Source of the DNA: JAKFWF01 sp031367505
GTDB taxonomy: Bacteria > Pseudomonadota > Alphaproteobacteria > Rhizobiales > Hyphomicrobiaceae
Assembly: GCA_031367505.1 (NCBI GenBank)
Contig: JANLPY010000148.1
Coordinates: 1-64,000 of the forward strand
DNA: 64,000 nucleotides
Direction of reading: 5' to 3'
Shown here in pieces: positions 44,398 to 54,135 of the stretch; within the stretch, counting starts at the first letter, position 1, and each line of letters begins with the position of its first letter. The notes under the pieces were generated by a model that saw only the letters and a program-made list of their open reading frames with translations, did not search any database and had not been told where the DNA came from. Made by a program: the position numbers and the translations under genes.

Positions 44398-45114
44398 TCA
44401 GTCCGTATACAGGATGTAACCTTTGCCGCGTACGGTCTGAAGGTATACCGGGTTCGACGGATCCATCTCGATCTTGCGGCGCAGACGATTGATTTGCACG
44501 TCAATTGCCCGTTCGCTGCCGGTGCTCTCGTCGGCCGCGAGCTCGTGGCGTGCAACTGGGAGACCGGCCCGCTGAGCAAATTGGCGCAACAAATCGCGTT
44601 CACGCTCGGTGAGCTTGATCGTCTCGTCACCGCGTTTCAACTCACCGCGCGCGATATGGAAATTGAACTCGCCCATTACGATTTCGTCGGCAGCCGGCTC
44701 AGCCGCCCGGCCTCGGCGTAAAATGTTCTTCAGCCGCAATAATAGTTCTCGCGGCTCGAACGGCTTAGGCAGGTAATCATCGACACCCGCTTCCAGACCT
44801 TCGATCCGATGTTCGGCATCCGACAACGCGGTCAGCATGCATATCGGAACGTGCGACATCTGTTTCAGGTCGCGGGCCAACGATATTCCGTTTTCACCGG
44901 GCATCATGACATCGAGGATAACGAGATCAAATGAGAGGCCACGCATAGCAGCACGCGCCGCAATTGCATCGTTCGCCGGTGTTACCCGGAACCCATTTTC
45001 GACCAGATAACGGGACAGCAAATCGCGAATGCGGTGATCATCGTCGACCACGAGCACGTGCGGTGCATTGTCCGGTAGCGGATCGCAACGCGGACGTTCG
45101 GGAGTGACTGCCAT
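44398..45114 (-). CDS. OmpR-family response regulator
   Basis: A 238-residue regulator. The receiver has the acidic pocket VVDDD (22-26), phosphorylated Asp68 in VILDVMMPG, Thr in LTAL and Lys in LPKPFEPREL. The C-terminal winged helix shows LTERERDLLRQFAQ, SERAIDVQINRLRRKIE and VRGKGYIL, all OmpR-type. The start at ATG 45114 is favoured by GAGGGA just before it over the outer ATG at 45129. It is the partner of the downstream kinase; its targets are unknown. Confidence 0.93.
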   Translation of the reverse strand: MAVTPERPRCDPLPDNAPHVLVVDDDHRIRDLLSRYLVENGFRVTPANDAIAARAAMRGLSFDLVILDVMMPGENGISLARDLKQMSHVPICMLTALSDAEHRIEGLEAGVDDYLPKPFEPRELLLRLKNILRRGRAAEPAADEIVMGEFNFHIARGELKRGDETIKLTERERDLLRQFAQRAGLPVARHELAADESTGSERAIDVQINRLRRKIEMDPSNPVYLQTVRGKGYILYTD

Positions 45115-45169
45115 AATATTTCCCTCCATCCTTAACCTTCAGATACGAGCCGCATTGGCCCTAATGCGA

Positions 45170-45745
45170 TTACGCCTTCGAACCCACCACGGGGTCCGAG
45201 TTGGTTGACAATCGAACCCCAGCATTGGCAAGCGATTGTTCGATACCCGATCGATTGCCCGGCGTCGTCAGTGCCAATAAAAACTGCAGTGCGGCCGCCT
45301 GCGCTTTGGGTTCGATTTCATCAAGCGCCCCGGCAATCCGTCTTGTCTGCAATGCCCTCAATTGTTCAGCCAGCTTGCGTCCAGCCGGTGTCGGATAAAG
45401 CCGGCGTTCGCGCCGGTCGGCCTCGCCTGCTTCCTGCTGGATGAAGCCGCGATCGACGAGCTGTTTCAATACCCGCGCCAAGCTCTGTTTGGTGATCTTC
45501 AAGATTTCGAGCAGATCAGCCACACGCAAGCCCGGCCGCCACGTCACGAAGTGCAAAACCCGATGATGCGCCCGGCCAAAGTCAAACTGCTTCAATGCCG
45601 CATCAGACTCCCCCGTGAAGTCGCGATACGCAAAGAAAATCAACTCGACAACCGACGTCAAGCGCTCGAGATCGGTCTCGATGCGGCCGGCCGGCTGTGA
45701 CGCCAAGGTGCTGGCCCTACCGGTTGCTGAATTTATGTCAGTCAT
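45170..45745 (-). CDS. MarR-family regulator
   Basis: A 191-residue winged-helix protein: LHFVTWRPGLRVADLLEILKITKQSLARVLKQLVDRGFI (split) is the DNA-reading part and EAGEADRRERRLYPTPAG the wing, flanked by dimerisation helices. The extended N- and C-termini are common in Hyphomicrobiales. It is 55 bases upstream of the response regulator in the same direction and divergent from ilvE. An AGTCA-N3-TGACT repeat covers its own start codon and could be an operator, but that is weak. Confidence 0.88.
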   Translation of the reverse strand: MTDINSATGRASTLASQPAGRIETDLERLTSVVELIFFAYRDFTGESDAALKQFDFGRAHHRVLHFVTWRPGLRVADLLEILKITKQSLARVLKQLVDRGFIQQEAGEADRRERRLYPTPAGRKLAEQLRALQTRRIAGALDEIEPKAQAAALQFLLALTTPGNRSGIEQSLANAGVRLSTNSDPVVGSKA

Positions 45746-45857
45746 GTTGACTAATTAGGAGGCGGTTGTTACCCGTGGCAAGTCATTAATTATGAGCAAA
45801 AATGACCGGTGCGTAGGTCTGCTATAGCCTCGGCACCCGGCACACCGAGGAAATACC

Positions 45858-46736
45858 ATGGCCGACCTGATCCCTTTCGATGACCGCGATGGCTTTATCT
45901 GGATGAATGGCAAGGTCATCCCATGGCGCGAGGCGAAGCTTCACGTGCTCTCGCACGGTCTGCACTATGGCTCCTGCGTGTTCGAGGGCGAACGCGCCTA
46001 CGGTGGCAAAATCTTCAAAACCACCGAGCATTCGGAGCGATTTCGCGTCTCCGGCCGACTGCTCGATTTCGAGATCCCCTACTCGGTAGCGGAGCTTGAC
46101 GCAGCTAAGGCCGAGGTTCTCAAACTCAACGGCGGTGGCGATCAATACGTTCGCCCGGTTGCCTGGCGCGGCAGCGAGATGATGGCGGTTTCGGCTCAAC
46201 ACAACAAAATTCACACCGCAATTGCGACCTGGAGCTGGCCGTCGATGTTCGACCCGGCGACCAAGATGCGCGGTATCCGCCTCGACATCGCCGACTATCG
46301 CCGCCCCGACCCCGCTTGCGCACCCGTCCACTCGAAGGCCGCTGGCCTGTACATGATCTGCACCATCTCGAAGATGCGCGCCGAGAACAAAGGCTTCGCC
46401 GACGCGTTGATGTATGACTGGCAGGGCCGCGTCGCCGAGTGCACAGGCGCCAATGTGTTCTTCATCAAGGATGGTGCACTGCACACGCCAATCGCCGACT
46501 GCTTCTTGAACGGACTAACCCGCCAGACCGTTATCGAAATCGCCAAAAAGATGGGAATGGGCGTTGTCGAACGACGCATCATGCCCGACGAATTACCGAG
46601 CTTTACCGAGTGCTTCATCGTCGGCACGGCGGCCGAGGTCACGCCTGTCAGCCAGATCGGGCCGCACCAATATCAGCCCGGCCGCCACTCGGAAGCGCTG
46701 ATGAATGCATATAGCGCCGCTGTGAACCCCCAGTAA
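45858..46736 (+). CDS. ilvE: Branched-chain amino acid aminotransferase
   Basis: A 292-residue fold-type IV PLP enzyme. The catalytic lysine is Lys160 in VHSKAAGLYM; other marks are GLHYGSCVFEGERAY (34-48), EHSERFRVSGRLLDF, ADALMYDWQGRVAECTGANVFF (split) and GTAAEVTPVSQIG near the C-terminus. It makes or breaks down Leu, Ile and Val with 2-oxoglutarate. GAGGAA precedes the ATG. Divergent arrangement with the MarR-family gene is common in this group of bacteria and suggests regulation by it. Confidence 0.93.
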   Translation: MADLIPFDDRDGFIWMNGKVIPWREAKLHVLSHGLHYGSCVFEGERAYGGKIFKTTEHSERFRVSGRLLDFEIPYSVAELDAAKAEVLKLNGGGDQYVRPVAWRGSEMMAVSAQHNKIHTAIATWSWPSMFDPATKMRGIRLDIADYRRPDPACAPVHSKAAGLYMICTISKMRAENKGFADALMYDWQGRVAECTGANVFFIKDGALHTPIADCFLNGLTRQTVIEIAKKMGMGVVERRIMPDELPSFTECFIVGTAAEVTPVSQIGPHQYQPGRHSEALMNAYSAAVNPQ

Positions 46737-46755
46737 ATCAAAAGGGCAGCCTGCC

Positions 46756-47064
46756 ATGATCCATGTTCTAGCAACGATTACCACCCAACCCGGCATGCGT
46801 GACAAAGTGCTGGCGGCCTTTCATGCCAACATGCCAGCCGTCCATGCGGAAGAAGGGTGTATCGAATATGGCCCGGCGATCGATGCGCCCGGCATCGGTG
46901 CGATCCAAACCAAGCTTGGCCCCGATACGTTCGTCGTGATCGAGAAATGGTCGAGCGCCGAAACGTTGGCAGCCCATGCTGCGTCCCCGCACATGGCGGC
47001 GTACGGCGCCAAGGTCAAAGACATGGTCGCCTCGCGCGTGATCAACGTGTTGTCACCTGGGTGA
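46756..47064 (+). CDS. Antibiotic biosynthesis monooxygenase-domain protein (YgiN-like)
   Basis: A 102-residue dimeric ferredoxin-like (ABM) domain: MIHVLATITTQPGMRDKVL, HAEEGCIEYGPAID, FVVIEKWSSAETLAAHAASPHM and a final strand. The HxxSPHM end is typical of quinol monooxygenase YgiN-type proteins. Activity on quinols is known for only a few members, so the substrate is open. It lies 19 bases after ilvE and 43 before the molybdopterin enzyme, likely in one transcript. Confidence 0.87.
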   Translation: MIHVLATITTQPGMRDKVLAAFHANMPAVHAEEGCIEYGPAIDAPGIGAIQTKLGPDTFVVIEKWSSAETLAAHAASPHMAAYGAKVKDMVASRVINVLSPG

Positions 47065-47107
47065 GATTTCGGGCGGTCAACTGTCCTGAATAAAGGAAGA
47101 TCAGTCC

Positions 47108-49189
47108 ATGGACCGCCCCGTCGACATCGGCCACTCGGTTTGCCCGCATGATTGTCCGTCAACGTGCGCACTCGAGGTTGAGTTACTACCAGATGGCCGC
47201 ATCGGCCGGGTACGTGGTGCCAAGGACAACAGCTACACCGACGGCGTGATTTGCGCGAAAGTGGCGCGCTATTCCGAGCGTATCCATCATCCCAACCGGT
47301 TGATGCATCCCCTTCGCCGCAAGGGACCCAAGGGTTCGAAAGATTTCGAGCGCATCTCCTGGGACGACGCTCTCGATATCACCGCCGCGGCGATGCTGAA
47401 GGCTGAAGCTCAATATGGTCCGGAAGCGGTGTGGCCGTACTATTTCGCCGGCACCATGGGCTTAGTGATGCGCGACGGCATCAATCGCTTGCGCCACGCG
47501 AAACGCTACTCGCAGCAGTTTTCGTCGATCTGCACCACACTGGCCTGGGCTGGATATATTGCAGGTACAGGCAAACTGGCTGGCCCCGATCCGCGCGAGA
47601 TGGCCAAGGCCGATGTGGTGGTGATTTGGGGCACCAACCCGGTCAACACCCAGGTCAACGTGATGACACACGCCATCAAGGCCCGCAAGGAACGCGGGGC
47701 CAAGATCGTTGCTATCGACATTTACCAAAACGGCACCATGGACCAAGCCGACATGGCATTGTGTCTGCGGCCAGGCACCGATGGTGCGCTTGCCTGCGCG
47801 GTGATGCACATCCTATTCCGCGATGGTCATGCCAACTGGCCGTACATGGAGCAGTTCACCGATTGCCCGCGCGAACTCGAAGCGCACTTGAAATCGCGCA
47901 CGCCTGAGTGGGCCTCCGCCATTACCGGCTTGAAGGTGGAGGAAATCGAGGCCTTTGCGAAACTCGTCGGCACCACGCCGAAAACATACTTCCGGCTCGG
48001 CTATGGCTTCTCACGCCAGCGCAACGGTGCGCACAACATGCACGCGGCGAGCTGCATCGCGTCCGTTACGGGCGCCTGGTTGCACGAAGGCGGCGGCGCA
48101 TTCCACAACAACGGCGCGATCTACAATTGGGACAAGTCGCTGATCGAAGGCCACGACGCGCGCGACGATAGTGTCCGCATGCTCGACATGAGCCGGATCG
48201 GTCCGATCCTTTGCGGCGACCCTCAAGATATCAAAGACGGTCCGCCCGTTACAGCACTGTTCATCCAGAATATGAACCCGGTGCAGGTGGCGCCTGAGCA
48301 GCGCAAGGTCAAGGCCGGCTTCATGCGCGAAGATTTGTTCGTGTGCACGCATGAGCAGTTCATGACGGCAACCGCCGAAATGTCGGACATCGTATTGCCG
48401 GCGACGATGTTCCTCGAACACGACGACGTCTACCAGGGTGGCGGCCATCAACACATTCTGCTCGGACCAAAGTTGATGGACGTGCCGGGCGAATGCCGCT
48501 CGAACCATGACGTACTCGCTGGTTTGGCAAAGCGCGTCGGCGCCAAGCATCGCGGTTTTGAGATGACGCCGCGCGCGTTGATTGATGAAACTCTGCGCAA
48601 GTCCGGCTGGGGCTCGCTCGAAGCACTCGAAAAAGCGAAGTGGATCGACTGCCAGCCAGACTTCGAAACCTCGCATTACGCCAAAGGCTTCGCTTATCCG
48701 GACGGCAAATTCCGCTTCAAGCCCGATTGGCCGAACGTGCCTGCAGGCCGCAAGCATGACTGGGGCATTGCGCATCTCGTGCCCTCGCTCCCCGACCATT
48801 GGGACGTCAACGAGAAGGTCGACACGAAACATCCCTTCAAGCTTGCGACATCGCCAGCGCGCAACTACCTCAACTCGTCGTTCAACGAGATGCCGACCAG
48901 CCGCGCGCGCGAGGGTCGTCCCCGGGCCAAAATCAATCCGGCCGATCTGACGAAGCTGGGGATTGCCGATGGCGACAAGATCCGCATGGGCAACGAACGC
49001 GGCGAAATCTTGCTGCATGCGGAACGTTTCGATGGCGTACAGCCCGGCGTCGTCATCGTCGAAGCGATCCCGCCGAACAGCCAGTTCGAGGGCGGCGAAG
49101 GCATCAACACGCTGACGAGTGCGTTCCAAGCCGCCCCATTCGGCGGCGCCGCTTTCCATGACAACCACTGCTGGATCAGGCTCGCGTGA
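47108..49189 (+). CDS. Molybdopterin-dependent oxidoreductase with N-terminal 4Fe-4S site
   Basis: A 693-residue enzyme of the DMSO reductase superfamily. The cluster ligands are Cys12, Cys16, Cys20 and Cys49 (CPHDCPSTC and GVICAK). It has VVIWGTNPVNTQVN, IVAIDIYQNGT and GYGFSRQRNGAHNM for the two pterin guanine dinucleotides and a C-terminal AspDH-like barrel (LGIADGDKIRMGNERGEI). No Tat signal is seen, so it is cytoplasmic. Related proteins are annotated as formate dehydrogenase-like or transhydroxylase-like. I cannot name the substrate. It is in line with ilvE and the ABM protein. Confidence 0.88.
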   Translation: MDRPVDIGHSVCPHDCPSTCALEVELLPDGRIGRVRGAKDNSYTDGVICAKVARYSERIHHPNRLMHPLRRKGPKGSKDFERISWDDALDITAAAMLKAEAQYGPEAVWPYYFAGTMGLVMRDGINRLRHAKRYSQQFSSICTTLAWAGYIAGTGKLAGPDPREMAKADVVVIWGTNPVNTQVNVMTHAIKARKERGAKIVAIDIYQNGTMDQADMALCLRPGTDGALACAVMHILFRDGHANWPYMEQFTDCPRELEAHLKSRTPEWASAITGLKVEEIEAFAKLVGTTPKTYFRLGYGFSRQRNGAHNMHAASCIASVTGAWLHEGGGAFHNNGAIYNWDKSLIEGHDARDDSVRMLDMSRIGPILCGDPQDIKDGPPVTALFIQNMNPVQVAPEQRKVKAGFMREDLFVCTHEQFMTATAEMSDIVLPATMFLEHDDVYQGGGHQHILLGPKLMDVPGECRSNHDVLAGLAKRVGAKHRGFEMTPRALIDETLRKSGWGSLEALEKAKWIDCQPDFETSHYAKGFAYPDGKFRFKPDWPNVPAGRKHDWGIAHLVPSLPDHWDVNEKVDTKHPFKLATSPARNYLNSSFNEMPTSRAREGRPRAKINPADLTKLGIADGDKIRMGNERGEILLHAERFDGVQPGVVIVEAIPPNSQFEGGEGINTLTSAFQAAPFGGAAFHDNHCWIRLA

Positions 49190-49198
49190 AGCGCGCCT

Positions 49199-50044
49199 TT
49201 ATCGCAGCCGGATCAGGATTACGCCCACCGCCACCATGAAGGCGGCAACGATACGGGCGGGTAGGATCGGTTCGCGCAGCACGACAATGCCGATAAGGGC
49301 TGCGAACAGCACGCTGGTCTCGCGCAAGGCTGCAACCAGGGCAATCGGCGCAACCGTCATCGCCCAAATCGCGATCCAGTAAGCGGCAGCTGAAAGTCCG
49401 CCTCCGACGAGGACCAATTTCCAATCCGACTTCATGCCGGCCTTGAATGCGGCTGGAAACAGCAGCAGACCATATGCAGCCATCATCAAGCCATCGAGCA
49501 CGAACAACCAACCGGCGTAGGAATGCGCAGAGCCTGCCAACTTGGCACCCAGCGCATCGATGAGCGTGTAAGTCGTAATCGACATTGCCGTAAGCAGCGC
49601 GAAGCCGATGGATCTGAGGTTAGGTGGCGTTGCATTCCGACCCCACCGAAGTGACAGTACCATAACGCCGGCGGCCAAAACGCCCACACCAAGCCAGCCT
49701 TTCGAACCCAATTCTTGGCCAACAAGCAGATATGCGCCGATTGCCGTCATGAGCGGAGCCGAGCCGCGCGCAATCGGATAAACCAGTCCTAAATCACCCG
49801 TTTTATATGCCTCGGCGAGCGTCGAATAATAAAACAGGTGCACGAACAACGAGCCGAAGATGTAGGGCCACGCTACCGCCGGCGGCCAACCGACGAACGG
49901 CATCACCGGCAATACGACTATACCGCAGCCAACCGAAATCAGTGAGATCGCGACAATCGGTTCGAGCCTCAACTTGAGCAGGGCGTTCCAGCTCGCGTGG
50001 CAAGCCGCAGCCAATAGCACCGCACCAAAAACGATTGGATCCAT
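49199..50044 (-). CDS. EamA/DMT-family transporter
   Basis: A 281-residue membrane protein with ten predicted helices arranged as two EamA repeats: the first opens at ACHASWNALLKLR and contains LVYPIARGSAPLM, the second ends with ALIGIVVLREPILPARIVAAFMVAVGVILI (split). The proline in (Y/L)PIARG is a known landmark. The ATG at 50044 is preferred to the 50149 start because the extra 35 residues are charged and not membrane-like. It probably exports or imports a metabolite. It is convergent with the molybdopterin gene. Confidence 0.88.
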   Translation of the reverse strand: MDPIVFGAVLLAAACHASWNALLKLRLEPIVAISLISVGCGIVVLPVMPFVGWPPAVAWPYIFGSLFVHLFYYSTLAEAYKTGDLGLVYPIARGSAPLMTAIGAYLLVGQELGSKGWLGVGVLAAGVMVLSLRWGRNATPPNLRSIGFALLTAMSITTYTLIDALGAKLAGSAHSYAGWLFVLDGLMMAAYGLLLFPAAFKAGMKSDWKLVLVGGGLSAAAYWIAIWAMTVAPIALVAALRETSVLFAALIGIVVLREPILPARIVAAFMVAVGVILIRLR

Positions 50045-50160
50045 TGTGGCGTTCGGCTCCCCCTCGGCGCGATCTTCGGCGCGCGGTACTTCACGCACGG
50101 TCGACGGCGCATCCCGATCGTGCTTGATACGGCTTCCCGCCGCAACCAATCCCCTATGAC

Positions 50161-52353
50161 ATGACCCGAACCATCCGCACTATATTGCTTGGCTTGACCG
50201 TGCTGTGCCTTGCACCAAACGCTGCCTCTGCGCAGCGGGTGGCGCGAGATCCAGCAATTGAAGCCCGTATCAACGCGTTGCTGGCGCGGATGACGTTGGC
50301 AGAGAAGATCGGCCAACTGAACCTTATTGCGCGCGATGAACGCACCAATCTGCAGATGGAAGCCGTAAAATCCGGCCGCTCGGGCGCCATCATGAACGTT
50401 GTGAAGCCGGATGAAATTCGTGACTTTCGGGCAGCTGCCCGTCAAACGCGCCTCGGTTTGCCGCTAATTATCGGTCTCGATGCTGTGCACAGTTTTCGCA
50501 TCACGCATCCGGTTCCGCTCGCCTGGGCCGCGACTTGGAACGCGACGCAAATTGAGAAATCGGCGGAAATGGTCGCCCGCGAGGCCGCAAACGCTGGCAT
50601 CAATTGGACCTTCGCGCCGATGGTCGATCTATCCCGCGATCCGCGATGGGGACGCGTTATCGAAGGCGCCGGCGAGGACGCTCACCTGGGATCGATTGTG
50701 GCTGCCGCGCGTACCCGCGGTTATCACCGAGGCGGCCTCGCGGTATCGGTCAAACATTACGTCGGCTACGGCGGCGTCGAGGCCGGCCGCGACTACGGCG
50801 ACGCACCAATCCCGGCGAGCGAGTTGTTTGATCGGCATCTCCCACCTTTCAAGGCCGCGATCGATGTTGGCGCAGAAATCGTGATGGCGGCATTCAACAC
50901 CGTGAACGGCTCCCCCGCCTCAGCCGACCGCCGCTTACTGACCGACATTCTACGAAACCGCTGGGGGTTCGACGGGTTCGTTACTTCCGACTTTGACGCG
51001 ATCGGCAATTTGATGAATCACGGTATCGCGCGCGATACGGCCGAAGCGGCGCGCCGCGCGATCCTCGCCGGTATGGATATGGATATGGTCGGCGAGCATT
51101 TCTCGCGCCATCTGGCAGTCGAAGTACAAGCCGGACGCGTCCCCCTCGGCGTCATCAACGAAGCCGCCCGCCGCGTGTTGCGCGTAAAATTCCGCATGGG
51201 ATTGTTCGATCGAGCGACTGACGCACCGTTCCCAACCCTGCCCGATCAGGCCGAGGTGCGGCGAATCGCACGCGAGACCGCACGTCAATCATTTGTTCTC
51301 CTGAAGAACAACGACCGAACACTTCCAATCACCTTGGCAACCAAACGGATCGCCGTCATCGGTGCGTCCGCCGATACCGAATACGATCAGTCGTGGTTGA
51401 AGGCGTCGGGCGAGGTGAGCCCACAAACATCAACGCTGTTGAAGGAGATGCGGACACGTCTGGGTGCCGGTCAAACCCTCGATTATGCGAAGGGCTTCGA
51501 CACTCACTGCGGCAAGGCATTCGCCGATTTACCGCAGGCCATCGCTACCGCCCGCAACGCCGATCTGATCGTCTTGGTTTTGATGGAGGATTGCGAGAAC
51601 CAAGGCGAAGGCACGTCACGGACTAAACTCGACCTGTCGGGCGTCCAGCAGCAGATGCTCGAAGCATTGGCCGCCACCGGCAAACCGATCGCAATCGTGC
51701 TTGGTACCGGCCGGCCGCTCGTGTTGTCGGCAGCGGACCCGTTGACATCGGCGATCCTCGTCACCTGGCATCCAGGCACCGAAGGCGCGGCAGCCATCGC
51801 CGAAATCTTGTTCGGTGAGGTCTCGCCATCGGGGAAATTACCGATGGGCTTCCCCCGTTCAGTAGGCCAACTGCCGATGTCCTATGATCAGCTTCCAACC
51901 AGCCGGCCAACCTCTTCGGATCGCTACACGGCCCGATACATCGATGAAGAAGTGACCTCACTTTACCCTTTTGGTTGGGGATTGAGCTACGCCGCGTTTA
52001 CCTATCGCGATCTTTCAATCTTGAAAACGAAGGTGAACACAGATGGTACCGTCGAAGTTGCCGTATCGGTGACGAACACAGGCACGGCTACCGCCCAAGA
52101 GGTCGTCCAACTCTATGTCCGCCAATTGGTTGCCAGCCGGAGCCGGCCAATGCGGCTGCTCAAAAGTTTCGCTAAGGAAGCGATTGAGCCCGGCAAGACC
52201 AAGACGATCAAGTTCAAAGTCCGCGCGTCCGAGCTTGGATTTCACGACGATACCGGGCGGCACATTGTCGAGCCCGGCCCGTTCGAAGTTTACGTCGGCG
52301 GCGATTCAACGGCAAAGCTTTCGGCGAAATTCGAGCTGATCAAGGCCCCTTAG
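50161..52353 (+). CDS. bglX: Glycoside hydrolase family 3 beta-glucosidase, BglX-like
   Basis: A 730-residue periplasmic enzyme with a signal peptide (about 1-24, NAASAQ). The GH3 barrel shows LPLIIGLDAVHSF, WTFAPMVDLSRDPRWGRVIEGAGED and KHYVGYG, and the catalytic nucleophile Asp277 in FVTSDFDAIG (SDF where many have SDW). The second (alpha/beta)6 domain and the C-terminal fibronectin III-like domain (ELGFHDDTGRHIVEPG) are complete. It hydrolyses beta-linked gluco-oligosaccharides. It is divergent from the EamA transporter and ends nine bases before the convergent fumarylacetoacetase gene. Confidence 0.93.
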   Translation: MTRTIRTILLGLTVLCLAPNAASAQRVARDPAIEARINALLARMTLAEKIGQLNLIARDERTNLQMEAVKSGRSGAIMNVVKPDEIRDFRAAARQTRLGLPLIIGLDAVHSFRITHPVPLAWAATWNATQIEKSAEMVAREAANAGINWTFAPMVDLSRDPRWGRVIEGAGEDAHLGSIVAAARTRGYHRGGLAVSVKHYVGYGGVEAGRDYGDAPIPASELFDRHLPPFKAAIDVGAEIVMAAFNTVNGSPASADRRLLTDILRNRWGFDGFVTSDFDAIGNLMNHGIARDTAEAARRAILAGMDMDMVGEHFSRHLAVEVQAGRVPLGVINEAARRVLRVKFRMGLFDRATDAPFPTLPDQAEVRRIARETARQSFVLLKNNDRTLPITLATKRIAVIGASADTEYDQSWLKASGEVSPQTSTLLKEMRTRLGAGQTLDYAKGFDTHCGKAFADLPQAIATARNADLIVLVLMEDCENQGEGTSRTKLDLSGVQQQMLEALAATGKPIAIVLGTGRPLVLSAADPLTSAILVTWHPGTEGAAAIAEILFGEVSPSGKLPMGFPRSVGQLPMSYDQLPTSRPTSSDRYTARYIDEEVTSLYPFGWGLSYAAFTYRDLSILKTKVNTDGTVEVAVSVTNTGTATAQEVVQLYVRQLVASRSRPMRLLKSFAKEAIEPGKTKTIKFKVRASELGFHDDTGRHIVEPGPFEVYVGGDSTAKLSAKFELIKAP

Positions 52354-52361
52354 CCGATCGA

Positions 52362-53381
52362 TCAAGCCACGTCGTATTTCTCCACGGTCTGCTCGATCGC
52401 CCCAAAGATCGAATGGCCACGTTGGTTCTTCATTTCGATCCGGATCGTATCGCCGAATTTCATGAACGGCGTAACCGGCTTGCCGCTGTTGATTGTCTCG
52501 ATCATCCTTAGTTCGGCGATGCAGGCATAACCGTTGCCGCCATCTGCGACTGTTTTTCCCGGACTGCCATCGGCGCCCTTGTTCGACACAGTGCCGGAGC
52601 CAATGATGGCGCCAGCCGAAAGGGAACGCGTTTTGGCCGCATGAGCAATCAAGGCACCGAAATCGAACGTCATGTCCTGCCCAGCATCAGGTTTGCCAAA
52701 CAGTTGCTTATTGAGTGTGGACAACAACGGGAGATGTAACTTGCCGTCCTTCCAAGCGTCGCCCAACTCATCGGGTGTGACCGCCACTGGCGAAAAGGCC
52801 GACGATGGTTTGCCCTGGAAGAACCCGAAGCCCTTGCCAAGTTCAGCTGGGATAAGATTGCGCAACGACACGTCGTTGACCAGCATCACGAGCCGGATCT
52901 TCGACAACGCTACCTCTCGCGATGCGCCCATTGGAACGTCGTCGACAATAACGGCGACCTCGCCCTCAAAATCGATGCCGTCGCCTTCATTGGCCAAGCG
53001 GATCGGCTCACGCGGGCTTAGAAACGTGTCGGACCCGCCTTGATACATCAAAGGGTCGGTCCAAAACGACGCCGGCATTTCAGCGCCGCGAGCTTTGCGA
53101 ACCAACTCCACATGATTGACGTAAGCGGAACCGTCTGCCCACTGATAGGCACGCGGTAGCGGACTTAGACAACCACGCTCATGGAAACGCTCGAAAGGGA
53201 CGGAGCCGTGCTCGAGCTGTTCCGCCAAACCGTCCAATCGGTGCTCCAGGCGGCTCCAATCATCGAGCGCCGCCTGCAGGGTTGGTGCAATCATTTCCGC
53301 CGACACAAAGCGTGTGAGATCACGAGAGACGACAGCTAGATAACCATCGCGAGATCCGTCTTTGATTGTGGCAAATTTCAT
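52362..53381 (-). CDS. Fumarylacetoacetase-type hydrolase (two-domain FAH)
   Basis: A 339-residue protein with a short N-terminal FAH domain and a C-terminal catalytic FAH domain: DFEGEVAVIVDDVPMG supplies metal ligands, MLVNDVSLRNLIPAELGKGFGFFQGK and AIIGSGTVSNKG (split) follow. The likely substrate is fumarylacetoacetate, the last step of tyrosine breakdown, since the gene is divergent from maleylacetoacetate isomerase. A GTG at 53393 could also serve as start; ATG 53381 (MKFATIKDG) fits family alignments. Confidence 0.88.
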   Translation of the reverse strand: MKFATIKDGSRDGYLAVVSRDLTRFVSAEMIAPTLQAALDDWSRLEHRLDGLAEQLEHGSVPFERFHERGCLSPLPRAYQWADGSAYVNHVELVRKARGAEMPASFWTDPLMYQGGSDTFLSPREPIRLANEGDGIDFEGEVAVIVDDVPMGASREVALSKIRLVMLVNDVSLRNLIPAELGKGFGFFQGKPSSAFSPVAVTPDELGDAWKDGKLHLPLLSTLNKQLFGKPDAGQDMTFDFGALIAHAAKTRSLSAGAIIGSGTVSNKGADGSPGKTVADGGNGYACIAELRMIETINSGKPVTPFMKFGDTIRIEMKNQRGHSIFGAIEQTVEKYDVA

Positions 53382-53489
53382 GGGTGAGTTCACTTCCGGC
53401 GGCAGATGACGTTATGATGACACGCACGAGGCTACACGTTGGGCCGCACATGTAAACGGCCAATGCATATTTGATCCGGAACTCGCACA

Positions 53490-54125
53490 ATGATCCTGCA
53501 CAGCTATTGGCGCTCGGGTGCTGCGTATCGCGCTCGGATCGGGCTCAACCTGAAGGGCCTCGAATACCGCATTCAGCCTGTGCATCTCGTCAAAAACGGC
53601 GGCGAGCAAAACAGTCTTGCTTATAAGGCAATTAATCCGCAGGGCCGCGTACCCACACTCGTTCTCGATGATGGCGCCTCAATAATTCAGTCGCCAGCCA
53701 TTTTAGAATGGCTGGAGGAGGCCCATCCACTGCCGCCTTTATTGCCAAGGGATCCGCTGGCGCGTGCCCACATTCGTGCCGTTGCGGCGCTGATCGGATG
53801 CGACGTACACCCGCTCGGCAACGTCGGACCGCTAAAGTACTTGCGCAAGACCTTCGGCGCCGACGACGCGGCATGCAATGCTTGGGTCGGCCATTGGATC
53901 ACACAAGGATTCGCTGGGGTGGAAGCGCTGATCGAAGGCGGCGATTTCTGCTTCGGCACGACGCCAACTTTCGCTGACATCTACCTCGTGCCGCAAGTGT
54001 TTGCGGCGAAGCGTTTCAAAGTGCCTCTCGACGCGTTCCCCAAAATCACCCGGGTTGCAGCCCACTGCGCGACAATCGACGCGTTCGCCAAAGCAGCTCC
54101 GGAACGCCAGCCAGACGCCGAGTAA
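53490..54125 (+). CDS. maiA: Maleylacetoacetate isomerase (zeta-class GST)
   Basis: A 211-residue glutathione transferase of the zeta class. SYWRSGAAYRARIGLNLKGL holds the SSxxSxR-like active-site motif (here SYWRSGAAYR), NPQGRVPTLVLDDG the cis-proline and QSPAILEWLEE the glutathione gamma-glutamyl contact. The C-terminal FADIYLVPQVFAAKRF is conserved. It isomerises maleylacetoacetate to fumarylacetoacetate. The first serine of the usual SSxxSxR motif is retained within the SYWRS form, as in many alphaproteobacterial enzymes. Confidence 0.9.
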   Translation: MILHSYWRSGAAYRARIGLNLKGLEYRIQPVHLVKNGGEQNSLAYKAINPQGRVPTLVLDDGASIIQSPAILEWLEEAHPLPPLLPRDPLARAHIRAVAALIGCDVHPLGNVGPLKYLRKTFGADDAACNAWVGHWITQGFAGVEALIEGGDFCFGTTPTFADIYLVPQVFAAKRFKVPLDAFPKITRVAAHCATIDAFAKAAPERQPDAE

Positions 54126-54135
54126 CATCGACCAA

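Noticed and set aside
45828..45850. CCTCGG/CCGAGG hairpin that could hide the ilvE ribosome site
   Set aside because: The first arm overlaps the likely -10 box (TATAGC at 45,823-45,828), so it would not be in the transcript.
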